A stretch of 64,000 nt of DNA from Lucinisca nassula (lineage: Eukaryota; Mollusca; Bivalvia; Lucinida; Lucinidae). A model generated the notes under the pieces. The model did no database searches and had not been told where the DNA came from. It was given only the letters and a program-made list of their open reading frames with translations. The stretch is taken from assembly GCA_963580285.1 (NCBI GenBank), contig OY757015.1, forward strand, positions 135,509,804 through 135,573,803, given 5' to 3'. Shown here piece after piece: positions 1 to 11,199 of the stretch; the stretch's first letter is position 1, and every line of letters starts with the position of its first letter. Both the position numbers and the translations under genes were made by a program.

Positions 1-3
1 AAA

Positions 4-275
4 AGTATGGAGTGCACATGTTTTCTGGGTCAGACTAGCTAGTTTCGGCCAATTAGGCCTCATTAGTGACCCTCAAATATTTTCAAAATTCCACAATGGA
101 ATCAATGATCACAAAGGACAAGAAAATATAAACTATTCTATGATGAAGGGCAGGGAGACTTTTAACTGCCATGAAACATTCCCTTCACATCAGCTGTAGT
201 GACTTAAAGTATGTTCTATAAAAGAGTTATCCTTTGGAAGTAAGGAATACACCTAAGAAAAGTATGCTATTTTCA
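4..275 (-). repeat. R1 repeat unit (about 260 bp)
   Basis: Reverse-complement copy of the unit tandemly repeated at 13325-13985 and also present at 19012-19330. Shared landmarks are a TTTCGGCCAATTAGGCCTCA block followed by a GTGACCCT block, a 'ggacaagaaaatataaact' block and a 'ttctataaaagagttatcc' block. The window edge may cut it. No coding potential is visible. Confidence 0.8.
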
Positions 276-342
276 GGGAACTTTTATAGTTTTATTCAGA
301 TTTTTGTATTCACTACAAATCACTGCCATAAAACATTTAACA

Positions 343-2344
343 CAAGAGGACCATGATGGTCCTAATTCGCTCACCTGAGTTAAGATATGTACATGTGTGT
401 CCCAGGGTGGGGCAATTTTTGGCCCCAACTCTATGATTTGAAAAATCTTGGTAGACCCCGGCGCTGGGGTATATTTAGCCCCAGGGCTATAATTTGAACA
501 ATCTTAGTAGAGGTTCACTAGGTGAAGCTTCATACCACATATCAAAGACTTGGGCCTTCTGATATCAGACAAGAAGATTTTGTAAGGTTTTCCCTATATA
601 AGCCTATGTAAAACCAGTGGGCCCTGTGGCAGGGGCATTTTTGGCCCCAGGGCTACAATTTGAATAATCTTGGTAGAGGTCCACTAGATGAAGCTTCATA
701 CCAAATATCAAAGACCTAGGCCCTAAGGTTTCAGAGAAGAAGATTTTTAAAGGATTTCCCTATACAAGCCCTTGTATTTAACTGGTCGGCCCCAGTGCGG
801 TCGTTTGAAGATTTTGTTTCTATTTTTAGCCCTGGTGGCCATCTTGTTTATCAGAGTGGAATGATTTTAACTATTTTGGTAGGGAGTCACCTGGGCAACA
901 TTCCTGTGAAGTTTGAAGCAAATTTACCATGTTTTTCTATTTTTAGCTCTGGTGGCCATTTTGTTCGTCAGAGCGGGATCATTTTAGCTAATATGGTAGA
1001 GGGTCAACGACACTATATTCCTGTGAAGTTTGAATCAAATTGGCCCAATGGATAAGGAGGAATTGTCGTTTGAAGAATTTTTCTATTTTTAGCTCTGGCG
1101 GCCATCTTTTTAGAGCGGAACAATTTAGCTATTTTGGTAGGGAGTCAACGACATAATATTCCTGTGAAGTTTGAATCAAATTTACCCAAGGGGTAAGGAG
1201 TTGTCGTTTGAAGATTTTTTCTATTTTTTAGCTCTGGCGGCCATCTTGTTCGCCGCGTTGAACGATTTTAGCTATTTTGGTAGGGAGTCACCTAACTAAC
1301 ATTCCTGAAAAGTTTGAATCAAATTGGCCCAAGGGTTGAGGAGGAGTTCGCATTTTGACGTAAATTTACAAAGTTTTTCTGTTTTTAGCTATGGCGGCCA
1401 TTTTGCTAATCAGAGCAAAAACGTTTAGCTATTTTGGTAGTGGGTCAGCTAAGCAACATTCCTATGAAGTTTGAATGAAATTGGCCAAATGGTAAAGGAG
1501 GAGTAGTCGTTTGAAGATTTTTTCTATTTTTAGCTCTGGCGGCCATCTTGTTAGTCAGAGCGGAATGATTTTAGCTATTTCTTTAGGGAGTTACCTACAT
1601 AACATTCCTGTGAAGTTTGAATCAAATTAACCCAAGGGTTAAGGAGGAGTTCGTGTTTGAAGCAAATTTACGATGTTTTTCTATTTTTTGCTATGGCGGC
1701 CATTTTGCTCATCAGAGCAGAATCTGTTCAGCTATTTTGGTAGATGGTCACCGAAGCAACATTCCTATGAAGTTTGAATAAAATTGGCCCACGGATACAG
1801 GAGGAATTGTTGTTGAAAGATTTTTTCTATTTTTAGCTCTGGCGGCCATCTTGTTTGTCAGAGCACAACGATTTTAGCTATTTTGGTAGGGAGTCATTTG
1901 GGCAACATTCCTGTGAAGTTTGAATCAAATTGGCCCAAGGGTTGAGGAGGAGTTTGTGTTTGAAGCAAATTTACTATGTTTTTCTATTTTTAGCTATGGC
2001 GGCCATTTTGCTCATCAGGGCAATACCATTTTAGCTATTTTAGTAGAGGGTCACCTAAGCAACATTCCTATGAAGTTTGAATTAATTTGGCCCAAGGGTA
2101 CAGGAGGAGTCGTCGTTCAAAGATTTTTCTATTTTTAGCTCAGGAGGCCATCTTGTTCAGCGGAGTGGAACGATTTTAGCTATTTTTGTAGGGGGTCACA
2201 TAAGCAATATTCCTATAAAGTTTTATTGAAATTGGCTCAAGGGTTAAGGAGGAGTTAGCATTTAAAGCAAATTGTTGACGCCGCACGACACACGACGCAT
2301 GACGGACGACATACATTGACTGATCTTCGTGCTCAGGTGAGCTA
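343..2344 (+). mobile_element. HL (HINE-like) element with two-part tandem core
   Basis: The 5' end is a small hairpin (aggaccatgatggtcct) followed by CGCTCACCTGAG; the 3' end is an ACG-rich microsatellite followed by GCTCAGGTGAGCTAA. Between them lie tandem units of two kinds. At about 410-790 are units of about 165 bp of the 'ggccccagggctataatttgaa' type. At about 800-2265 are some nine units of about 150 bp of the 'tttttagctctggcggcca' type. Short subterminal inverted repeats, a tandem core, a microsatellite and a CTAA end are the architecture described for Helentron-associated non-autonomous elements. That assignment is by architecture only. The open frames inside (795-1055, 1920-2138) are repeat translations. 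Confidence 0.65.
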
Positions 2345-2349
2345 ATAAC

Positions 2350-3190
2350 AGGTCCAAGTCCATAACCTTGACCTTAAGGTCATAGGCAAGAGTGGGGTTA
2401 TTGCTGAACGAAAATTTGTCCTATCACTAGCATCATTCCAGTTCCATCATATGAGATATTAAAACTTATAATACAAATGTTGATATAAAATTTCTAAGTC
2501 CATGACCTTGCATTTGAGGTAGGTAATTGCTGATCATACCAATTATAAACCAAATCCATCAAACATTTTGGAATATGTGAGCTGTTTGAAAATTTAAGGC
2601 AAAACTTTAACACTTAAGGTATCTTAAGTCCATGACCTCGACCTTAAGTTCATTGGCATGGATGGGGGTTTGGTTAAATATAAATTTGGACCCAAATCTG
2701 TCATCATAGAAAAAATAAACCAAATCAATAATATGGTCGGGTGAAAATTTCAATGTAAAACTTTAAAATAAAAGTAACATCAATAAACATCAATAGTTCA
2801 GTCAGTGACCTTGACATTAGGGATAGATTCAACTAAAATGTTGATATAAAATTTCTATGTCCATGACCTTGCATTTGAGGTAGGGTATTGCTGATCATAC
2901 CAATTATAAACCAAATCCATCAAACAGTTTGGAATATGTGAGCTGTTTGAAAATTTAAGGCAAAACTTTAACACTTAAGGTACAAGTCCATGACCTCGAC
3001 CTTAAGTTCATTGGCATGGATGGGGGTTTGGTTAAATATAAATTTGGACCCAAATCTGTCATCATAGAAAAAATAAACCAAATCCATAATATGGTCGGGT
3101 GAAAATTTCAATGTAAAACTTTAAAATAAAAGTAAAATCAATAAACATTAATAGTTGTCAGTGACCTTGACATTAGGGATAGACTCAACT
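2350..3190 (+). repeat. GACC array with 360-bp direct duplication
   Basis: Units carry 'ccatgaccttgcatttgagg' and 'catgacctcgaccttaag'. The block starting at 2479 (tgttgatataaaatttct) restarts at 2839 with very high identity, so a 360-bp segment is directly repeated. It adjoins the 3' end of the preceding HL element. No gene seen. Confidence 0.8.
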
Positions 3191-3567
3191 TGAAAGGGAT
3201 TGTTGTATCATGGCGTGTGGTGCTCTAATGACCTAACAAGTTCATGGGATAGACAAGATTAAATGGAGGAATATGTATGTCCTATGGAAATTAGCTTCTA
3301 GAAGAGAATCACTCTGGCTGGAATAAGTGATTACTCTACAGAGGTAAGGATTCCATTGAAAGTCCTGTATGTATTTCTATGGTTGCAAGACAGAGAATTT
3401 TCCTTCCACAACAGTCTCAAAGATCTAGATCCATCTTATTAGAAGGATATAGATCTTAAGGATTGTTTTGGAAGAGAATAATCCATTTTATAACAGAATT
3501 ACACAAGACTGACATATATCTGCAGTAATTTTGGGCGAGTTTAGCAGTCTTATAACCAAATAATTAT

Positions 3568-3865
3568 AGGCCCCCGCCCATAGGGGCTTGATGAAATATA
3601 TGGGCTGCATGATGCTTCAACGCAGAGCTGAATCCGGCCCGCACACTAGTACTGGTAAATTGCTTAGAGGATCTAAGCCTATCCAGGAACCGCGGTGTGA
3701 GGTGGACCGTCCATGCTAATAAACCCTATTGGTTTCATTGGGAAACAGGGCTTGAGATGTCATTTCATCTGAATGTCGCGTAAAATTCCCACAAAATTGG
3801 AAGCAACGTCTCCAAAATGATTTTTACAGTGTTGACGGGGACGTTAAACCTCAAATCAACCAACC
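3568..3865 (+). mobile_element. SINE-B copy
   Basis: About 300 bp, beginning gcccccgcccataggggctt and ending gggacgttaaacctcaaatc plus (caac)n. Flanked by a 14-bp target duplication with one mismatch (3554-3567 and 3866-3879), which fixes the ends. SINE-B is the most frequent family in the window (16 copies or fragments). I see no tRNA A/B boxes in its head. Confidence 0.85.
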
Positions 3866-3916
3866 AACCAAATAAATATGATAGAAGCCTATTTTACTAT
3901 ACTATAAAGGTTGCAG

Positions 3917-4258
3917 TGTGTGTGTGTGTGTGTGTGTGAATTCGGGTTTAACGTCGCTTTCAACAATTTTTCAGTCATATCACGACGGTGTCTGGTTGCG
4001 ACAGGGAGCTCAATGCTCACATTTATAGTGCTGCCTCACTGAAGTATCATGTCCCAGACACATTACATGATACCACACCCAGTCACATTATCCTGACACT
4101 GGATCGACCAGTCCTAGCTCTACCCCGTAAATCTGAGTGCCAAACGAGGAGCAGCTAGTACCATTTTTAACGACTTTGGTATGTCGCGGCCCGGGGTCGA
4201 ACCCCAGACCTCCCGTTCCCCGGAGCGGACACTCTACCAACTGAGCTATCGGGGCCGG
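3917..4258 (-). mobile_element. SINE-A copy with tRNA-like head
   Basis: Minus-strand SINE. The tRNA-like head at about 4185-4258 contains A box TAGCTCAGTTGGTAGAGTG and B box GGTTCGACCCC. The body ends 'gcgacgttaaacccgaattc' followed by (CA)n, seen as (GT)n at 3917-3938 on the plus strand. A perfect 14-bp target duplication, TATAAAGGTTGCAG, lies at 3903-3916 and 4259-4272. The head could be mistaken for a tRNA gene, but its anticodon stem does not pair. Possibly related to the molluscan RUDI/V-SINE group (unverified). Confidence 0.9.
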
Positions 4259-4661
4259 TATAAAGGTTGCAGATCGAGTGGCCTTGGCCAAATGGTAATC
4301 ACACTGGATTGCTCACTGGGTTACAGGCAAGAGTTCCGCTTGACATGAGTTTTCGTTCATATCTAAGCATGTCTTCATTGCACTAGACCCTTTATTATCA
4401 TGTTGGAACGGATGCAAGACCTTATAAAAATCATCAAACCTGCATGTACAGAAGTGCAATTGTCTTAGCTTGAATCTGAGTAAGGTCTTCAAGGCGCAGC
4501 CTCTATGTGCTTATAGTGTCCGGTTACCGTAAAAACCAGTTCAGTCAGTCAGGTCTTCAAAACAATAAACAACCATTTACTAATAAAGTTTGTTTTTATT
4601 TTCATCATTTAAATTGCACATAATGTAAATTTCCTAAAAACACCCCCCCCCCTTCCACTCC

Positions 4662-4966
4662 CCCAACATCGGGCCTTGAAGAAACAGATGGGCTGCATGA
4701 TGCTTCCATGCAGAGCTGAAACCTACGCACAAGAGTACTGGTAAACCACTTAGAGGATCTAAGGCTGCCCAGGCAAAGCGGTTGGAGTCTGACCATCCAT
4801 GCTTATTAAACCCTATTGACCCTATTGACTTTATTGGGCGACAGGGCTTGAGATGTCATTTCATCTCAATGTTAGGTAGAAGTCCAACAAAAATTGAAAT
4901 CATCATATACAAATGATGTATACAGTGTTGATAGGGACATTAAACCTCAGATCAAACAAACAAAGC
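4662..4966 (+). mobile_element. SINE-B copy
   Basis: Recognised by 'gatgggctgcatgatgcttc', 'cttagaggatctaaggctgc', 'gacagggcttgagatgtcat' and the tail 'gggacattaaacctcagatc' plus caaac repeats. It follows a poly-C run at 4642-4652 and is more diverged than the 3568 copy. Confidence 0.8.
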
Positions 4967-5218
4967 TGATTGTGTTTCTTATACAATGAAAGGCTGATCA
5001 AGTTGATTTGTTACAGTGAAAGGCTGAACAAGGTGGTTTAGTATAGTCTAAGGTGTAGTCCATCTAACTGAATCATTCTAAAAGTTGAAAAATGCCCTAA
5101 TTTCTGCTGAAACCAGCTTGGATTTCCCCTGCAAGAAACTTTAGTTTTTAGCATATAAAAGGAAGCAGTTCTGTCATTTTCATTTCTGCCTCTTTCAGTT
5201 GGGGTCAACTCTTGAAGG

Positions 5219-5500
5219 AAACGAGCGGTCCATGATGGACCTAATTTGCTCACCTGAGTTATGATGTACTGCAGGTTTGCAGCCATTTTGTACAGCGAGC
5301 AGAACCACTTACAGTAGAGAGGTCACCCAAGGAAGATCTCTGTGAAGTTATTTTTCTATTTATGTTTTTAAATTGAGCCATTGGCCATGGAGATGGTCTT
5401 TGAAGATTTTTCTATTTTTACCTCTGTAGTCTTATGGACATTTTGTTCAGCAGAGCAAACCCATTTCAGCAATTTAAGCAACAATCATGGCAATTATTCC
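5219..5500 (+). mobile_element. HL element 5' fragment
   Basis: The start hairpin (gcggtccatgatggacc) and GCTCACCTGAG are followed by one to two degenerate core units with 'cattttgttcagcagagca'. The 3' part is missing here; a matching tail lies at 6900-7156. Confidence 0.55.
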
Positions 5501-5959
5501 TGCCCTGAAGCTCCTAGCATGTAGAGTTCCTGACAATTTTTGTGTTAAATCATTTTCATTTGTCCCGAAGTTCATTAAGATTAAGTAGCTCCTTCATGCT
5601 AAAGTCCATCTGTATGGCACCCCAGGCATAAGAACTTAATTTATATATATGAGCTATTCTAAGGTCAAAGATGTCAATGTTGCATAAAATCTGGCCTGGA
5701 ATGGCAAACCATGTAGACCACTTGCAAACAGTGCAGATACAAATCAGGTGCTGCAGAATGCATTGGCTAATCAGAGTTATAGTACAGGAGGTGAACCCTG
5801 AAGATGCCATTAAAAATGCAACTGGAAATGGGAACAAGTTAAACTAAAAGTGCTGCAAACACTGCATGATGCCCAGCCACTGGACATACATCAAGCAAGT
5901 TATGTAGCTCTCTCAATATGAAGTTAAAGAGAAGCTATATTATAATCTTTTCAACTTAC

Positions 5960-6370
5960 AGAGCGGACATGTGTATGGCGGAAATAGCCATGTTCAATGT
6001 TCACAGGTGAATAACTTCATCTGCAGGCAAAACAGAGTTATGGTTCAAATGCTTTGCATTCCCTCTCATAGTACTTTGCATTTCTATGAATTTCATGAAA
6101 ATATGCCTTACATTGCCAGAGTTATGGAGTGGACAAAAGTACATTGGAGAACAAACTGTGTTAAATGTTCAAAGGGCAATAACTACAAAAGTAGTAATAA
6201 AATCAGTGGTATGTTTCATATATTGAGCACGTCGGCTCATGGTGCTCTACATACCTGTGAAATTTCATGAAAATATCTCAGACAGTTTCAGAGTTATGGT
6301 GCTGCCACGAAACGGATAGAAACTTCTATGTTCAATGTTCAAAGGGCAATAACTCAAAGACTAAAGACTG
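5960..6370 (+). repeat. Tandem repeat, 'gttcaaagggcaataact' type
   Basis: Two to three diverged units, each with 'aatgttcaaagggcaataac', 'gtgctctacat' and 'gtgaaatttcatgaaaatat'. The same family forms the larger array at 33200-34170. The open frame at 5971-6270 follows the repeat and is not a gene. Confidence 0.7.
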
Positions 6371-6379
6371 AAAAGCATT

Positions 6380-6895
6380 AAAATTATACTTTGTCTCTGT
6401 CTCTGGTCGGGCCCATCGGAGTCTAATAGCTGGTTTTCTTTTGCTCAAGCATTTCAGTGGTTTCTTGCTGTCGAGTCCTTATCGTTGTTTCGTCTCTGTG
6501 GTTCTTTGTGTTCACAGAGATGTTGCACTGATGAGTTAGGAGGCCATCATGCGGACTGAACAAATAATTTGTCTAAATCGCAACGGAAGTAAGGGAGAGG
6601 ATTGTGGCCACGTAAAATCAATTTAAGTCCCCCAGTGGAATTCGTTTCACTGACCGTTCCAAGGCGGTTCTTCTGTCGCGGTTTAGTTTTGTTATAGTTT
6701 GTCTGAGTATCTTGGGTGTTTGTGTGGCTTATGTTATTTATTTTGGATAGCCAGTTGGCCATTTTGTGGGAAAGTGACTGTCCTTTTGGCTTTCCGCTCT
6801 GTTGATGTTTCTATTAGGGTCTGATGTTTCATGTTTGTGTTTCTTTCCCTTGGTGTCTCTGATGGGAGCTGTGGGTTGATTGTATCGATTCCTGC
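6380..6895. other. Unassigned segment between HL fragments
   Basis: T/G-rich on the plus strand, with no internal repetition and no open frame that looks coding. It may be part of an unrecognised element, since it sits between two pieces of HL-like sequence (5219-5500 and 6900-7156). I see no transposon ends. Confidence 0.4.
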
Positions 6896-6899
6896 TCAT

Positions 6900-7156
6900 T
6901 GCCTCCACTTCTATTTTCTACATTTTGTTCAGCAGAGCAGAACCATTTTAGCAGTTTTGGTGGAGGGTCACCCAAGGATATTCCTGTGAAACTATTTTAA
7001 AATTGGCATTGTGGTTTAGGAGATGCCATTTGAAGTAATTGTTGATAAACAGACGGAGGGCCGGACGTTTCGACAGGGACGGACAGACGACAGACAAAAG
7101 GCGATCATAGTAACACACCTTGAGCACTAAGTGCTTATATGAGCTGACAATTGGCT
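6900..7156 (+). mobile_element. HL element 3' fragment
   Basis: A core unit with 'ttgttcagcagagcagaacc' and 'ggagggtcacccaaggatat', then an ACGG-rich tail (ggacggacagacgacagaca) and a degenerate end near gagctga. This is probably the other half of the fragment beginning at 5219. Confidence 0.5.
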
Positions 7157-7379
7157 CCCATAGGAGACCATTTCTTTTCATTATGAGTCAGAGTAGGCCC
7201 TTTTGCAAGAGCTGTTTTTCTTTGACAAATGGTGAAAAATGAGATGCATCACACACCTTAAATATTGATAGTGAAAACAACCTAAAGCTGTCAGAGGATC
7301 TTACTATAGCCCCACTGCAGCACAATTAGGCAGTGTTGAAATATTTTCAATTCCAGCTTTATACCAGAAAACATCACTG

Positions 7380-8230
7380 AAGAGCTCAAGCATGGTACAT
7401 GGCAACATAAAAACTTTTCAAGGGCTTTTACTCCATAATTTCTGGGCCATTAGACCTAATTACGGTATACACAATTCATCAAACCACTGTTCATATGTGT
7501 ACCAGGTTTCAACTTTGTGTAACCCTTACAGTTCTTGAGAATAGGTAAAAGCTTCATCAAAAAGGACAACAAACGTAAAAAGTTAAGCAAAATGTACTTC
7601 AAATAGTTGAAAACCTACTAAGGGACAAAACTCCAGGAGTGATGGACCATTGATTCTTATTCCAGCTTTCATAGTTCCTGTCAAGAAAATTTTCAAGAAT
7701 AGCAAAATTTGAGAAATTACATAAATAGGTAACTCCATGGGTCATGGGCCCTTGGCAACTGTTCTGCCATTACAACTTTCTTATTTAAGAGACCAAGTGT
7801 GGTAAAAGTTTCATTGAGGCAGGACCACAAACATAAAAAGGTATCAAACAAAATGTATTTTATTTTTTTGGAACCTACTGAGGGATATAACTCCAAGTGT
7901 CGCAGGCCCTTGGTCCCTATTAAGGTACAAAGGAAACAGCTAGTTAATGTCTGTTTATACAAACTTTCAGCATTCATATTTCCTGAGATATCTTATTAGA
8001 AAAAAATTCAAGAATGGCAAACTTTGAGAACCTATCAAGGGATATAACTCAATGAGTTATGGACCTTTAACCCCTACCCTTATACACTCAAAACATTCAA
8101 TCATTGTTCATGTTTATACAAACTTTCAGCTCTCTAGCTTTAATAGTTCCTGAGGTATCTGTCACAAAAGTTCTTGTGAAAGGCACTATTTGAAAACCTA
8201 ACATAGGACATAAATCAAAACACAAACGTT
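7380..8230. repeat. Diverged tandem array, about 150-200 bp units
   Basis: Units repeat 'gaaaacctactaagggaca', 'ataactccaagtgtcgcagg' or 'taactccatgggtcatggg', and 'tttatacaaactttcag'. At least four diverged units can be followed. Open frames at 7717-7977 and 7799-7999 lie within the units and are not supported as genes. Confidence 0.6.
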
Positions 8231-8233
8231 ATG

Positions 8234-8536
8234 TTTTGTTTGTTTGATTTGAGGTTTAACGTCCCCGTCAACACTGTAAAGGTCTTTTTTGAGACGTTGC
8301 TTCCAATTTTGTGGGACTTTTACCCGACATTGAGATGAAATGACATCTCAAGCCCTGTAGCCCAATGAAACCATTAGGGTTTATTAGCATGGACGGTCCG
8401 CCTTGCAACGCGGTTCCTGGAAGGCTTAGATCCTCTAAGCATTTTACCAGTACTAGTGTGTGGGCTGGATTCAGCTCTGCGTGGAAGCATCATGCAGCCC
8501 ATATATTTCTTCTAGCCCCTATGGGGTTCGGGCCAA
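8234..8536 (-). mobile_element. SINE-B copy, minus strand
   Basis: Tail on the plus strand as 'tttgatttgaggtttaacgt', head as 'agcccctatggggttcgggc'. The long open frame at 8365-8847 runs through it into the adjoining repeat and is an artefact. Confidence 0.85.
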
Positions 8537-8539
8537 CAA

Positions 8540-8926
8540 ACTTTATGTCTAAGGGGCCCCGGGGTAAGGCTAATTTGGACCCCAGGGGCATGATTGGCCG
8601 GATTTTTGTAGGTGACCACTTGACATTGTTACAAGCTAAATATCTAAGCTCTGGGTCCTGTGGTTTCAGAGAAGAGGATTTTAATATTTCCCATTGTAAG
8701 TCTGTGGGAGCTTTATGTTGCCATGGCAACAAGAATTCCAATCGGATCAGCCCAAAAACCTCATGCAGCCTTTCCCCATACCTGATGATGCTTCTTATGA
8801 AATTTCATCAATATTGGCTGTGGGGTCTTAGAGATATACCTACTTGAAATTGTTTGCTGAAGCACGGACGCATGCACGACGGACGAAATGTGAGCACAAA
8901 AGCTCACCTTGTCACTATAGAACCGA
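8540..8926 (+). mobile_element. HL element 3' fragment
   Basis: Core units of the 'aatttggaccccaggggca' type, ending in ACG-rich microsatellite (cggacgcatgcacgacggac) and AAAAGCTCACCTTGTCAC, the first arm of the 3' stem-loop. The last arm is lost. The 5' end is missing, next to SINE-B. Confidence 0.55.
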
Positions 8927-8929
8927 AAC

Positions 8930-9170
8930 AAAATTCAGGATGTACGTACTACAGATGGACAGAAAGATGAATGAGCAGGCAGAAACACAAACTGCCAAAA
9001 TGAAAACATAATACCCTGCCACTAATGAGAGGCAGCATATAAAAACTTGGGCATAAAACTTTAAAGTGACACCCTTGCCATGGTGACAAAAATAGCTCCC
9101 TATATTTTTATAGACAAGCTTATATGCAAAAACAGGTTCATATAACTTGAAATGTGACTACAGGACACAG
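8930..9170. other. Degenerate repeat-like DNA
   Basis: Contains a 'ccatggtgacaaaaatagctccctat' block like an HL/aagagctg-type terminus near 9080 and otherwise nothing recognisable. Confidence 0.3.
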
Positions 9171-9184
9171 ATGTCCCCGCCTGA

Positions 9185-9343
9185 GTGAGTGTTTGAGTTT
9201 TACATCTCACCAACAGCTAAGCTCATATGGAGACGGGACCTCGGTTTAAAGACTCATCCGAAAATCTGGAGAAGCCCAGGATCGATCCTGTGACCCCTGA
9301 TTTACAATGCGAGTAGTATAACCACTGCACCAAGGGGGCTTCT
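9185..9343 (-). mobile_element. SINE-E copy with tRNA-like head
   Basis: Short SINE of about 160 bp. The minus strand starts with a tRNA-like head (ccttggtgcagtggttata; B-box-like ggatcgatcctgg) and ends with a 'tgtaaaactcaaacactcac' tail. A perfect 14-bp target duplication, ATGTCCCCGCCTGA, lies at 9171-9184 and 9344-9357. Confidence 0.88.
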
Positions 9344-9359
9344 ATGTCCCCGCCTGAAA

Positions 9360-10160
9360 ATATGTTGATGTTAGTATTTGACCTTTGACTGATAAGTCTG
9401 ACCTTGACCTTACAGGTACCGACCTGGGTCTCGCGTGCAACAAATTGTCTCAAGATGGTTAACATTCCTGCCAAGTAATTTCCAAGTCCATCCAGGAACA
9501 ACAAAGGTATTGAGCAGACACAACAGACACATTTCTTTACCTTTGACCTCTAAGTATGACCTTGAGTTTGGAGGCACCAACCTGGGTCTTGAGCATGATA
9601 CATCAACTCAGGATGATTAATATTTCTACCAAGTAATTTCCGAATCTATTCAGAATAACCAGACACAAGAAAAAAACATTTTCTTTACATTTGACTGATA
9701 AGTATGACCTTGACCATAAAGGTACCAACCTGGATATTGTACATGACATATCCTCTCATGAAGGTTAACCTTTCTGCCGAGTAATTACAAAAATCCATCC
9801 AGAAATAAGGAAGTAATTGACCGTGTTTAAGTTTCTGACCCTTTTATTAACCTTTGACCTCTAATAAAACCTTGACATGGAGGTGTGGACCTGGGTTTTG
9901 TGCGAGATAGATAGTCTCATGCTGGTTAACATTTCTGCCAAGCAATTTCAAAATCCATCCAGAAATAAGAAAGTTATTGACCATGTTTAAGTTTCGGACC
10001 CAATTTTTACCTTTGACCTCTAAATACAACCTTGACCTTGGAGGTACATACCTGGATTTTGGAGGCAATACATTGTCTCATGATTTTAACATATTGACCA
10101 AGCAATTGCCAAAGCCATCTGGAAATAAGGAAGTTATTGGCCGTGTTTAAGTTTCGCATA
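9360..10160 (+). repeat. GACC array, about 150 bp units
   Basis: About five units with 'cctttgacctctaagtatga', 'ccttgaccttggaggtacc', 'ggttaacatttctgccaagt' and 'aagttattgaccgtgtttaa'. TGACCTTGACC occurs in most units. Open frames on either strand are repeat translations. Confidence 0.75.
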
Positions 10161-10240
10161 ACCAAAAACACACCTATATAATTTTTACCCCCTTGAACCC
10201 CTCTTTTATATAGTAAAACTGGGGTTTACAGGGGTAATCA

Positions 10241-10406
10241 ATTTTCTTATTTCTGCTCTACAACATATATTGAGGGTACTCATTAGAACCGCCTCTAGAG
10301 GCAGTTCTAATGAGTACCCAAAACATATATTGTGGGTACTCGTTAGAATCACCTTGAAGAGGTGGTTCTAATGAGTACCCACAATCTATGTTTTGAGCAG
10401 AAATAA
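10241..10406. mobile_element. Foldback element with nested hairpins
   Basis: The outer inverted repeats run from 'ttttcttatttctgctc' on the left to 'gagcagaaataagaac' on the right. Inside are two hairpins. One is gggtactcattagaaccgcc paired with its complement at 10275-10320; the other is a similar arm pair at 10331-10383. Degenerate relatives lie at 28085-28385, 49155-49205 and 61510-61560. No coding sequence; probably a MITE or foldback repeat. Confidence 0.75.
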
Positions 10407-10408
10407 GA

Positions 10409-10858
10409 ACAAGAGCTGTCTCATGACAGCATAGCTTGTTAGCAACAAATTACAAAGATGTCAAAGATTTTGACCCCTAGCTGCACCCCATCCCCACTCC
10501 CAGGCATGAACCCAAGGGTGTGTTGTCTTGGAATCTCAGGAGACATTCCCAGGTACCCAAGTTGTAAATATTAATGCTTTGTGAGGAGTGGCTGTTGAGA
10601 TATAAGCTTTCAAAAACTTTTAACAGTTTTACAGAAGTGTTCTAGATTTTGACCCCTAGCCCCACCGCGGGGCATGAACCCAGGGGTCTGTTCTCTTTGA
10701 ACATCAGAAGACACTCCCAGGTACTTAAGTTCCAAATATGAGTGGTCTGTGATGAGTGACTGTTGAGATGTAAGCATTTGAAAAACTTTTAACGCAGTAT
10801 GACGGGAACGCACACACAAACGTGCATGCCGAGGTGACAACAATAGCTCTCCATGTAC
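10409..10858 (+). mobile_element. Short two-unit element of the 'aagagctgtc' type
   Basis: Starts aacaagagctgtctcatgac, carries two units of about 190 bp ('gattttgacccctagc', 'gaacccaagggtgtgttgtc', 'cccaggtac'), and ends 'gaggtgacaacaatagctct', where agagctnt/agagctct form short inverted ends. Same general plan as HL elements with different ends. Confidence 0.5.
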
Positions 10859-10919
10859 TTCATACTGGCAAGCTAAAACTAGCACAATTTTTCATCTTAA
10901 AATTTTCTTTTTTCTGTGG

Positions 10920-11175
10920 TAAAATTTACACTGTATTTGTATTGGCAGGTTTTCGTGATGGGATCAACATTTTGCCCTTTAACCTTTTATACGACCTTGA
11001 CCTTGGATGTACTGTCCTGGTAATTTCAAAATCAATCCAGAAATAAGCAAGTCATTGACCCTGTTTAAGTTTTGGACGGAAAAAGGAATGGACAGACAAA
11101 AACAGACAGGGGCAACACTATATGTCCTTCCACCATTTTTTGAATGGTGGGGGAATAAAAAAAGGTTTGCTACAG
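10920..11175 (+). repeat. GACC array terminal unit and 3' hairpin
   Basis: One more unit of the 9.4-10.2 kb array (gaccttgaccttggatgta; aagtcattgaccctgtttaa). It ends in a purine-rich stretch and a hairpin (ccaccattttttgaatggtgg), perhaps the 3' terminus of the parent element, with the foldback and the aagagctgtc element inserted upstream. Confidence 0.5.
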
Positions 11176-11199
11176 GAGCAAACTTCAACAATGACAAAT

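Noticed and set aside
4185..4258. tRNA-like sequence, possible tRNA gene (also 11595, 18750, 21500, 36475, 37058, 50336)
   Set aside because: Each is the head of a SINE with body, tail and in most cases target duplications, and most anticodon or acceptor stems are broken. The one at 21500 folds best but is still joined to a SINE body.
5556..5837. 93-codon minus frame in an HL-adjacent segment
   Set aside because: Contains a PAL67 half-site and HL core scraps; no protein signature.
8365..8847. 160-codon open frame
   Set aside because: Runs through a reversed SINE-B into an HL core unit, so the frame crosses two unrelated repeats.
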